Made by a program: the position numbers and the translations under genes. A stretch of DNA of 64,000 bases, from positions 1 through 64,000 of the forward strand of contig CAZOWW010000008.1 of assembly GCA_964583765.1 (NCBI GenBank), given 5' to 3'. The notes beneath the pieces were generated by a model that ran no database searches, was not told the DNA's origin, and was given only the letters and a program-made list of their open reading frames with translations. Source of the DNA: CAZOWW01 sp964583765 (GTDB taxonomy: Bacteria > Actinomycetota > Actinomycetes > Actinomycetales > Kineosporiaceae). This document shows, piece by piece, positions 25,026 through 33,800 of the stretch; within the stretch, counting starts at the first letter, position 1, and every line of letters starts with the position of its first letter.

Positions 25026-27002
25026 GTGAACAAGGCTAGGTCCGCGGCATTCGCCGCGACACGGATGGCTCACCGCTTCCCCTGGCGCACGGGCGCCGGC
25101 GGAGCGGGAGCCGTGGCATTCGCCCAGGGCGTGGATGCCCTCGGCTGGCACGACCCCGCCATCTACCTCACGCCGGTCGGCCTGGGCGTCGTCGGCGGCT
25201 GCACCGTCTGGTGGTGGATGCGGCACGTCACGCGGCCGCACGACACGAAGGCAGTGATCCGCCGCCGGACGGAGCTGGACCAGCGCTCTGGTGGCGTCGC
25301 CACTCGGCTGGACATCGCCGAGCACGCGTCCGGCCGGGCGTTGAAGACCAAGGCGACGGTGCTGCGCCCGTCCCTGCAGGCGCTGTCCCCGTGGGAGCGG
25401 TGGCGGCTGAGCCCGAAGCAGGTCGGCGTGGAGATCGCCCGGTTGGGCTGGGGCTGGTGGGGCGAGCGCATCTGGTCGTCCTGCGAAGAGGCGACCCTGC
25501 GCATCGGCGGCCCCCGCACCGGCAAGACCCTGTCGCTCGCCTGCCACGGGGTGGACGCCCCGGGCGCCCTCATCACCACCAGCACGCGGCTGGACCTCGC
25601 CGAGATGGTCCACCGGGCCCGGGCCGCGCGCGGCGCCGTCCACGTGTTCAACCCGGCCGGGCTGGGCGGACTCGCGTCCACCGTCCACTGGCGGGTGCTC
25701 TCCGGCTGCCGTGACTTCGCCGTCGCGCAGCGCCGGGCGGCCGATCTGATCCCGGAGTCCCGCGGCGAAGCCGAGCGGTGGGACTCCCAGGCCCGGCGGA
25801 TCCTCGCGCTCCTCCTGCACGCCGCCGAAGTGTCCGACCGTTCCATGCGGGACGTCGTCCGCTGGTCGGGCGACCCCAGCGTCGAGGCGCGGGACGAGGT
25901 CATCAACGCCCTGCTCTCCGTGGATGTCGGCGGCCGCGACCGTGCCCAGGTGGTGCGCGACTTCTGGCGCACCAACGACCGCACCCGCACGTCCATCACG
26001 ACCACCATGGCCACGCCCCTGGCGTGGATGTCCGACGACCGCGCCCGGCTGCTGGGTGACGCGAGCCGGACCGACCCTCAGCTCGTCGACCTCACGACGC
26101 TCCTCGAGCGCGGCGAGACGCTGCACCTGATCGGGCACGAGGACCACACCGGTCTGTCGCCCCTGATCGCGGCACTGGTCGCCGAGATCGCCCACGCCGC
26201 CCGGAAGCTGGCCTCCAGCCGGCCCAGTGGCCGGCTGGACCCACCGCTCACGATGCTCCTGGACGAGGCCGCTCTGGTCTGCCCGGTTCCCATCGACCGG
26301 TGGACCGCCGACATGGGCGGCCGCGGCGTCACGCTCCACACGTCCGTTCAGTCGCTCTCCCAGCTGCGGCAGCGCTGGGGTGACGAAGGCGCCGGCACGA
26401 TCCTCGCCAACGTCTCCGCGTTCATCGTCTTCGGCGGATCCCCCTCGTCCAGGGACCTCAAGGACATCTCACTCCTGACCGGTGAGCACCGGATGCGGGT
26501 GGTCGGCGTGGACGAGAAGCAACCCGACGCCCACCGGTGGGTGCCCGTGCTGTCACCCGCGCAGATCCGCGCCATGGAGATCGGGCAGGTGCTGGTGATG
26601 CGCCGCGGGCTGCATGTGGTCGTCGGCTGGGCCCCCCAGATCACCAAGCGCCGAGGCTGGGAGTCCGTCTCGCTCCTCAACACCTCCACCGCACCGACCG
26701 CCACCGCGGCCGCCACGCCGGGCTCCCCTGCGGAGGACCAGTCCGACCAGGTCATCGACCTGCGGGACGCCGATCACGCCAGTCTGCCGACCGCGGCCGA
26801 GCTGGAGGCCATGGTCGGCCGGAGGAACGCAGGTTGGTGGAGCGCTGGATGGGTCGCCCGGCTGATCGCACGGCCAGGCCAGGACGGGCGGCAGAGCACC
26901 ACCAGCCAAGACGGCCAGACCGGTCGGGACGACGGAACCAGCAAGGACGGGCAGGACGCCACCACCGCCCACGACGGGCAAGACCGGCAGGACCGTCGGT
27001 GA
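25026..27002 (+). CDS. Type IV coupling protein (TraG/VirD4-like DNA transfer ATPase)
   Basis: A 658-residue protein from GTG 25026. Two hydrophobic segments lie in the first 60 residues (GAVAFAQGVDALG region and VGLGVVGGCTVWWWM). The ATPase domain has Walker A GGPRTGKT (K167) and Walker B TMLLDEAA (D413), with HTSVQSLSQLRQRWG and IVFGGSPSSRDLKDISLLTG as in VirD4/TraG proteins of actinobacteria. The family carries relaxase-bound DNA to a membrane channel. The C-terminal 100 residues are a Gly/Asp/Gln-rich tail. The start of the next gene overlaps its stop (GTGA). Confidence 0.9.
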   Translation: MNKARSAAFAATRMAHRFPWRTGAGGAGAVAFAQGVDALGWHDPAIYLTPVGLGVVGGCTVWWWMRHVTRPHDTKAVIRRRTELDQRSGGVATRLDIAEHASGRALKTKATVLRPSLQALSPWERWRLSPKQVGVEIARLGWGWWGERIWSSCEEATLRIGGPRTGKTLSLACHGVDAPGALITTSTRLDLAEMVHRARAARGAVHVFNPAGLGGLASTVHWRVLSGCRDFAVAQRRAADLIPESRGEAERWDSQARRILALLLHAAEVSDRSMRDVVRWSGDPSVEARDEVINALLSVDVGGRDRAQVVRDFWRTNDRTRTSITTTMATPLAWMSDDRARLLGDASRTDPQLVDLTTLLERGETLHLIGHEDHTGLSPLIAALVAEIAHAARKLASSRPSGRLDPPLTMLLDEAALVCPVPIDRWTADMGGRGVTLHTSVQSLSQLRQRWGDEGAGTILANVSAFIVFGGSPSSRDLKDISLLTGEHRMRVVGVDEKQPDAHRWVPVLSPAQIRAMEIGQVLVMRRGLHVVVGWAPQITKRRGWESVSLLNTSTAPTATAAATPGSPAEDQSDQVIDLRDADHASLPTAAELEAMVGRRNAGWWSAGWVARLIARPGQDGRQSTTSQDGQTGRDDGTSKDGQDATTAHDGQDRQDRR

Positions 27003-27652
27003 GGCAGTACACCCCGGAGCCGGACGCTCTGGCCGCTGCCCTCGCCTCCCGGGTCGACGCCCTGGAGCGCGTCGCCCACGGCCTCCAGGACGACGTCGCC
27101 GCCCTGGGCCGGGGAGTCGCCGAGCTGACGGCACAGATCCGGCACCTAACCCTGGCCGGCAGCGGGACCCGTGGCCCGGGCTCCGCTGCCGGCCGGGGCC
27201 CGGCCGAGGAGACCGACGAGGCCGCGGCCACGACACAGCGGGACTGGTTGTGCGTGACCGACCCTGCCCTCGCGCGGCAGTGGCTCACCGAGCTCGCGGA
27301 GTGGATCGACGCCGTCGGCATCCGGCACGGCCTCGCCATGCCGGTGCCGTGCTGGGTGCTGCACGCCGACGTCGTCGCCGAGCTCCTGGCCTTGGCCACC
27401 GAACGCACCGCCGTCTACGCCGGCGACCGACCCACTGCCGTGTGCGAGTGGCACGCCCGCTGGCTCCCCGGAGCCGTCGAGCGCGTCACCGCAGCCCTCG
27501 CCGCGTGCGTGGCCGACCGCGGACACCGCGCCGCCGGCCGCCTCTACTCGACCCGCGACGTGGACCTGTCCCCGGCCACGGTCGCGAACTGGTGGACCAC
27601 CGACCGGGCCGTCCCGCCCCCGGTCGCGTTCGCCCTCACACCCCTCGATTGA
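26999..27652 (+). CDS. Transfer-region protein with coiled coil (DUF4913-like)
   Basis: A 217-residue protein from GTG 26999. Residues 8-45 (ALAAALASRVDALERVAHGL and following) form a coiled coil. After a Gly-rich linker the C-terminal domain has WLTELAEWIDAVG, CWVLHADVVAELLALATE and CEWHARWLPGAVERV, which recalls DUF4913 proteins encoded beside coupling proteins in actinobacterial elements. Translationally coupled to the coupling protein, so a partner role in DNA transfer is likely. Confidence 0.6.
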   Translation: MRQYTPEPDALAAALASRVDALERVAHGLQDDVAALGRGVAELTAQIRHLTLAGSGTRGPGSAAGRGPAEETDEAAATTQRDWLCVTDPALARQWLTELAEWIDAVGIRHGLAMPVPCWVLHADVVAELLALATERTAVYAGDRPTAVCEWHARWLPGAVERVTAALAACVADRGHRAAGRLYSTRDVDLSPATVANWWTTDRAVPPPVAFALTPLD

Positions 27653-27724
27653 CCCACCCGCGCCGCCATCCCTCCGCCGGACGACGCCCTCCCACTCGCC
27701 TCACCCCTGAACGGGAGCACCACC

Positions 27725-28918
27725 ATGCCCACGCCAGAGAACCGCCATCACCCTCATCCCACGCCCGCCCACCGCAGCGCCGCAACGCCCGCCGGGTCAG
27801 GGTCAACGGAGCCCGCCGGCTCCCACCCGACCGAGGCCCTCGCCCCGGTCACGGCCGTCGCCCCGGCACCACAGCCCCAGAGGGTGCTTCCGCCCACGGT
27901 GATCCTGTCCGCCTACGAGGAAGCCTCCCGCAAGGCGATCGCCCTGTCGTACGCCGAGCGCAGGTGGCACGTTCTGCCGTTGGAGCCGGGTACCAAGCGT
28001 CCGGCGTGGCCGAATCACCAGGAGGGTTCCTGCTGGGGCAGGGACCCGGTGTGCCGGAAGGCCGGGGGCCACGTGGGCTGGGAGGCCCGTGCGCTGACCA
28101 AGCCGATGGAGATCATTGAGGCCTGGACGACGCCGCTGGACGTCGGGGTCGGGATCGCGTGCGGCCCCTCGGGCCTGGTGGTCATCGACTGCGACATGCC
28201 CAAGGGCGATGCCTGGCCGGATGCCTGGCGTATCCCGGGCATCACATGCGGGGCGGATGTCCTGGCCTACGTCGCCGAGTCCCTGGGCGAGGTCGTGCCC
28301 GCCACCTACACCGTGGCCACCCCCTCCGGGGGCCGGCACCTGTACTTCCGGCACCCCGCCGGGCCAGCGATCCGCAACACGATCGGCACCGCGCGCGGGC
28401 CGCTGGGGTGGCTCGTGGACGTGCGCGCTCACGGCGGTCAGGTCGTCGCGCCCCCGACCAGGAGTGCTGTCGGGGCGTACACGGTCCTGGACCGGCGGGA
28501 CCCTGTCCCGTTGCCGGAGTGGATCGCCGAGCGCCTCCGGCCCAAGGCCATCCCGACTGCCGCCGGCCCTCGCCAGGCTGACGGCCCCCACGCCCAGCCC
28601 CGCCCCGACACCGGGGACCCGTGGGCTCCGTCCCGGCGCCGCCGCTACCTGGACGCGGCGATCGACGCCGAGTCTGCCCGCGTGCGGGAGGCGGTCAAGG
28701 GCCAGCGCAACCACACGCTGTTCAAGGCCGCTGCGGCCCTGGGCGAGTTGGTCGCCGGCGGGGAACTCGACCCGGACTACGTGCGCGACGTCCTGCTGGA
28801 CGCCTCCGCCGCACACCTCCTGGACCCCGGCTACCCCCGGTTCCAGGCCGGTCAGACCATCACCTCCGGACTGCGCCACGGCGCCAACCGGCCTCGCCGC
28901 TACCAGGGGCCGGCGTGA
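27725..28918 (+). CDS. Bifunctional DNA primase/polymerase (element B)
   Basis: A 397-residue protein from ATG 27725 (CGGGAG upstream). After a disordered Pro-rich N-terminus the prim-pol blocks are RRWHVLPLEPGTKRPAWP, GVGIACGPSGLVVIDCDMP (metal-binding DCD), ATPSGGRHLYFRHP and GWLVDVRAHGGQVVAPP. The C-terminal region (RYLDAAIDAESARVREAVKG, RNHTLFKAAAALGELV) is the helical domain commonly fused to such primases. Unlike element A there is no adjacent helicase gene. It overlaps the next gene by four bases (GTGA). Confidence 0.85.
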   Translation: MPTPENRHHPHPTPAHRSAATPAGSGSTEPAGSHPTEALAPVTAVAPAPQPQRVLPPTVILSAYEEASRKAIALSYAERRWHVLPLEPGTKRPAWPNHQEGSCWGRDPVCRKAGGHVGWEARALTKPMEIIEAWTTPLDVGVGIACGPSGLVVIDCDMPKGDAWPDAWRIPGITCGADVLAYVAESLGEVVPATYTVATPSGGRHLYFRHPAGPAIRNTIGTARGPLGWLVDVRAHGGQVVAPPTRSAVGAYTVLDRRDPVPLPEWIAERLRPKAIPTAAGPRQADGPHAQPRPDTGDPWAPSRRRRYLDAAIDAESARVREAVKGQRNHTLFKAAAALGELVAGGELDPDYVRDVLLDASAAHLLDPGYPRFQAGQTITSGLRHGANRPRRYQGPA

Positions 28919-30555
28919 GCGCCCAGTTCGCGCAGGTCGCGGCGCTACCGCCGTGGGCCTGGCTCACCGCTGCTGTCCTGGCCGCCGGCCTCCTCACAGG
29001 CCTGGGGTATGTCCTCGGCCGGCGCGGCCGGCGCGTCCTGACCACCCCCGGGACGACGACCGCCGTCCAGGGTCGTTGGGTCGAGACCCTGCTGACCCTC
29101 GCCGCGGCCGGGATCGCCACGGCGGTCGCGATCTCCGGCATGTGGCGGGTGTTCGGGGACGTCCTCGGCTTCACCGGACCCGGCCGGATCGCCCTGGCCG
29201 GCTTCCTGGAGATCGCCCTCATGGTCTCGGCGATCCGTGCCCGTCGGGCCCTCCGCGAGCACGGATCTGTGGGGGTGGACGGCGCCGCGGTGTGGGTGAT
29301 GGCCGCCCTGTCCGCCGTCCTGGCGGCAGCCGACGCCGAGGGGCTCGCGCGTGCCGTGCGCTTCGCGGCACCCCTGGTCGCCGCGTGGCTGTGGGAGCGC
29401 GGCCTGGCAGCTGAGCGCCGGGCGGCCGCCGGCCCCCGAGCCCGGATTGCGTGGCGCTGGACCAGCGCGCGGCTGGCCGTGCGGTTGGGCCTGGCCGACC
29501 CGGCAGCACGAGCCGTCGATGACGTCGACCGGGCGCGACGCCTGGCCCGATTGACGAGGGCCCGGATCCGCCTGGCCGTGCTGGAGACCTCACGGCTCCC
29601 CCGCCCGCTCGCCGTCCTCACCGGTCAGCCCCTGCGGATCGGCTACGCGACCTGGCGCCTGCAGCGGCACGCCCTGGCGGCCGTGGAGCACCTCCACCTC
29701 GGACTCGACCCAACCGTCGCCGTCACGATCCGGACCACCGTCGCCGCGGTGACCGGCCTCCGCGATGCCACAGCGCCCGAAGCCCTTGCCGCCGCCTCAC
29801 CCTGGGCACGTCCCGCGCTCCCGGAAGCCGGTCCCGGTGTCCACCTCACTGGGCACGGGCGCCCCGCGGGGCACGCCCCGTCCGGGCACCCCGCGGGGCA
29901 CGCCCCGTCCGGGCACACTCCCGCCCCGCCGATCGGGCACGAGCACAGCGAGCACGAGCACGCCGTGCCCAGCGCACCCGGGGACACCGGGCACAGTGCT
30001 CTGCTCAACGGGCACGCGCGCACCGCCGCAAGCACGGGGCACGAGCAGGCGCCCTCAAGCACGGGGCACGGGCACGCTTCCGCGAGCCCCCGTTGCGCCT
30101 CTCCGGTTCCTGCCCCGGACGCCGGAGACGCCACCGGGCACAGCACGAGCACGAGCGCCCATCCGAACGGCCACCCCGCGAGCACGCCCGTGCCGACAAT
30201 CCCGGACACACCCTGGATCTCCGGTCTCCTGCCCTTCGACGAGGCGGACCGCAACGGCACGTTGCCGGGTCGCGGCACCGCACCCGTCGACGACCGGACG
30301 CCCGTCGACGAGCCGGGCCTGTCCCGGCCGTCCGACGACGACCACGAGCTCGCCGCGGCGATCGTCGCCGGCGGCTCGCTGCCCTCGGTCCGAGCGATCA
30401 AGGCCGCCTACCGCGTCGGCAATGCCCGCGCAGCCCGCCTCCGCCTCCTCGCCCAGGAGCAGCTCAGTCCGAGCGCCCCCGCCGCGCGTCCGTCTTCCAC
30501 GGCCGCCCCGGCGCTGGCGACGTCCTCGCCCACAGCGGTCGAGAGCGCCCACTGA
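28915..30555 (+). CDS. Spd-like membrane transfer protein (DUF2637-type) with GH-rich linker
   Basis: A 546-residue protein from GTG 28915. Four or five membrane helices lie in residues 5-160 (WLTAAVLAAGLLTGLGYVLG, TLLTLAAAGIATAVAISGMW, IALAGFLEIALMVSAI, VWVMAALSAVLAAADA), the arrangement of plasmid spread proteins. Residues about 310-420 are a low-complexity segment rich in Gly-His pairs (PSGHPAGHAPSGHTP). The C-terminal 80 residues hold an HTH-like unit (ELAAAIVAGGSLPSVRAIKA, then YRVGNARAARLRLLAQ). In Streptomyces plasmids such proteins help intramycelial spread; here a role in DNA transfer is inferred. Confidence 0.7.
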   Translation: MSAQFAQVAALPPWAWLTAAVLAAGLLTGLGYVLGRRGRRVLTTPGTTTAVQGRWVETLLTLAAAGIATAVAISGMWRVFGDVLGFTGPGRIALAGFLEIALMVSAIRARRALREHGSVGVDGAAVWVMAALSAVLAAADAEGLARAVRFAAPLVAAWLWERGLAAERRAAAGPRARIAWRWTSARLAVRLGLADPAARAVDDVDRARRLARLTRARIRLAVLETSRLPRPLAVLTGQPLRIGYATWRLQRHALAAVEHLHLGLDPTVAVTIRTTVAAVTGLRDATAPEALAAASPWARPALPEAGPGVHLTGHGRPAGHAPSGHPAGHAPSGHTPAPPIGHEHSEHEHAVPSAPGDTGHSALLNGHARTAASTGHEQAPSSTGHGHASASPRCASPVPAPDAGDATGHSTSTSAHPNGHPASTPVPTIPDTPWISGLLPFDEADRNGTLPGRGTAPVDDRTPVDEPGLSRPSDDDHELAAAIVAGGSLPSVRAIKAAYRVGNARAARLRLLAQEQLSPSAPAARPSSTAAPALATSSPTAVESAH

Positions 30556-30704
30556 TCCGCACGGCAGAGCACCGACCCACGACAGATCACAGACGAGCAG
30601 ACGAGGACCCGAACCGGAAGACCACGCCACACCAGGCCCATTCCCCACGACCGCAGCAGAAGCACCGGACCGACGAGCAGCACCCCACGCAGGAATCCCC
30701 CGGA

Positions 30705-30833
30705 ATGACAGTCAAGGCCACACACCCATGCATCACCGATCGAGTAGGTCAGTTCAAGATCAACAAGCCTGATTCGGCAACACGTTTCCGCGGGATTCGT
30801 CCCGCAATTCCCGGCAAGGAGCAGCATTCGTGA
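30705..30833 (+). CDS. 42-residue basic protein upstream of the relaxase
   Basis: ATG 30705 opens MTVKATHPCITDRVGQFKIN and ends overlapping the relaxase start (GTGA), a coupling used throughout this operon. The product is basic and may bind the transfer origin, but no domain is recognised. The preceding gap (30556-30704) has no gene. Confidence 0.45.
   Translation: MTVKATHPCITDRVGQFKINKPDSATRFRGIRPAIPGKEQHS
30790..30805. promoter_or_regulatory. UUCG-loop hairpin just before the relaxase gene
   Basis: GCGGGA-TTCG-TCCCGC is a perfect 6-bp stem with the very stable TTCG tetraloop, 25 bases upstream of the relaxase start and inside the small upstream ORF. It could control relaxase translation or belong to the transfer origin. 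Confidence 0.4.
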
Positions 30834-33800
30834 TCACGATCGTCCCCGCGACGTCGGCGGAGTACTACACCGGTGGCGGCGGCATGGCTGCCGGCACCGA
30901 GAGCTACTACCTCGACGCCGTGACCGACGGCGAACCACCCGGCCGGTGGTCAGGCTCCGGCGCAGACGACCTCGGCCTGGTCGGCGAGGTCGACGCCGCC
31001 GACATGCAGGAGGTCTACGGCGAGTTCGTCAACCCCCTCACCGGCGCCCGGATCGGCAACCCTCCCCGCGCCTATCGCACCGTGGCCGAACGTCTCGCCG
31101 AGGCCCTGGAGGCCGAGCCGAACGCCCTGCCCGAGCGGGTGGAGGAGCTCCGCCGGGAGTTCGAGGCGAGCGACCGCTCGACCGTGCTCGGACTGGACGC
31201 CACGTTCTCTGTGCCCAAGTCAGTGACGGTCGCCCACGTCGCGGCACACCGGGCCGAGATCGCGGCACACCGTGCCGGGGACCTGGAGCGCGCCGCCGAG
31301 TTCCGCCGGATCCGGAGCACGATCGAGGACGCGATCCACGCCGGGAACGCTGCCGCGCTTCAGTACGCCGCCGCCATCACGACCAGCCGCGCCGGACGGC
31401 ACGGCGGGCACGGCACGTCCGGGTACTGGGTGAACGCCCCCGGACTCGTGACCGCGTCGTTCTTCCAGCACACCTCCCGCAACGGAGACCCCCAACTCCA
31501 CGTACACAACGTGATCCTCAACCGTGCCTACTGCACGGACGGCAAGGCACGGGCGATCGACGCCCGCGACCTCATGGCCCACCGGCACGCCCTCGGCGCG
31601 GTCGCCGACCGAGTGCTGGAGGAGCGGCTCGCGGCCGCCGGCTTCGACTTCGAGCTCCGCCCGGACGGCGTGGCCCGGGAGATGCCGATCGTCCCGGAGC
31701 AGATCACCGACCTGTTCTCCTCCCGCCGCCGTCAGGTCACCGGGCAGCTCAGCGAGGCGGTCGAGCTCGCCCAGGACAAGCTGGGCCGCGAGCTGACGGA
31801 CCTCGAGCTCTACCGGCTCCGCCAGCGCCTGACGCTGGCCACGCGTAGGGCCAAGGACCACAGCCACGTCGAGACCACTGAGGAGATGGTCGACCGCTGG
31901 GCCGCGGAGACCGTGGCCGAGGTGGGCACCGCCCTGGAGAGCGTCGCCGGCGCCATCCAGGAGCACCTCGCCGAGGCGCCCGGCCGCCGCACGCCGGCGA
32001 CCTGGTCGCCCGACGCCGTCATCGCCGAGGCCGTCGCCGCCTGCGGGGAACAGCGAGCCGCCTGGACCCGGGCCGACCTCATGCTGGAGCTCCACCGGCG
32101 TCTGCCGACGCTCGGCCTGGCCGACGACGCCGACATCGTCCACGTCCTGGACCAACTCGCTGAGCGGGCCCTGACCGGTGACCTCGCCCAGCAGGTCTCC
32201 GGGCACGCTCTGCCGGCACTCGGCCGGACACGAGGCACCACCGCCACAGGCGCCGGCGATGCTGACGGCGACGGGCCGGGGCAAGGGAACGGCGAGGAGC
32301 CGGGCGCCGCGAGCACCTCGCCCGGGGACTGGGTAGCCAGGGCCCTGGAGGCCAACCCCTTCTGCAGCCCGTCCGAGATCCGCTACGCCTCCGTCGGCAC
32401 GTTGACCGCCGAGACGGCGCTGCGCCAGGCCGCCCTGGTCCGGGGACGTCACCGCGTCGATGCCGACGAGCTGGGCGAGTGGCTCGACGCCCGGTGCCCG
32501 ACGATCGGCGCCGACCAACGGGCCGCGGTCACCGGCATTGCAACCTCCGACGCAGCGCTGACCGTGCTGGTCGGCCCGGCCGGCACCGGCAAGTCCTTCA
32601 CCGCCGGTGCCCTGGCCGGCGCGTGGTCGGACCTGGCCGGCGGCCGCGTTGTCGGCCTGGCGGTCAGCCAGGCCGCAACCCTGGTGCTGCGCGCGGATGG
32701 CATCGAGACGTCGCGCAACGTCGCCCAGTGGCTGGGCACCCAGGAGCGGCTCACTCAGGGCACGGCCCATGACGCCGACCGCGAGTGGCTGCTCGGGTCG
32801 CGGGACATCGTGCTGGTGGACGAGGCATCCATGGTCACCACACGCGACCTGGAGACGATCCGCGCCCACGTGGAGGCGGCCGGCGCCCGCCTGGTCCTGA
32901 CCGGCGACCCGCACCAGCTCGGCGCGATCGAGGCCGGCGGCGTCCTCGGGCTCCTCGACGGGCACGCCGAGACCTACACCCTCGCCGACGTCCGCCGGTT
33001 CCACGAACCCTGGGAACGCCAGGCCTCGCTCGACCTGCGCGCCGGCAACCCCGAAGCCCTGGCCACGTACGACGCCCACGGCCGGCTCCTGTCCTACGAC
33101 TCCCCCGAGGCCGCCCTCGACGCCGCGGCCCAGGCAGCCGTCGCCGACCGCCTCTCCGGCCGGTCAGTCGTCGTGGTCACCGGCACCAACGAGCAGGCAG
33201 CGACCGTCTCGGCGAACATCCGAGCGCAGTTGGTCGCCCTCGGCCTGGTCGAGGAGACGGGAATCCTGCTGGAACGAGATCAGGTCACCGCCGGGATCGG
33301 CGACCTGATCGCGGCCCGGCGCAACGACTACCGGATCGGGGTCACCAACCGCCTCCAGTACGTGATCCGTTCGATTGAGGACGACGGAGCCCTGCTCGTC
33401 GAGCAGGTCGCCGACCCCCACGACCCCGGCGGCAGCAGGACCCCCGGGGCGCCCGTCCGGCTCCCCGCGCCCTACGTCCTGGAGGACGTCCAGCTCGGCT
33501 ACGCCAGCACCGTCCACGCCGCCCAGGGGCTGACCGTCGACGCCGGGCACCTGGTCACCGACGGGGACGTCGACGACAAGGCCCTCTACGTCGCCCTTAC
33601 CCGGGGCGGGGTACGCAACACCGCCCACGTCATCACCGCGACCGACTCCGGCGACCCGCTCACCGCGACCCGTGAGGGCAGCACCGGGGCGACCGTCCTG
33701 GGCAGCTCGTCACAGCGTCCCTCCGCCCAAGCCGTACTGCGCGCCTGCCTGGACCGCGAGGACACGGCCCAGGCAGCGACCGTGCGCCGTGAGGCCGACC

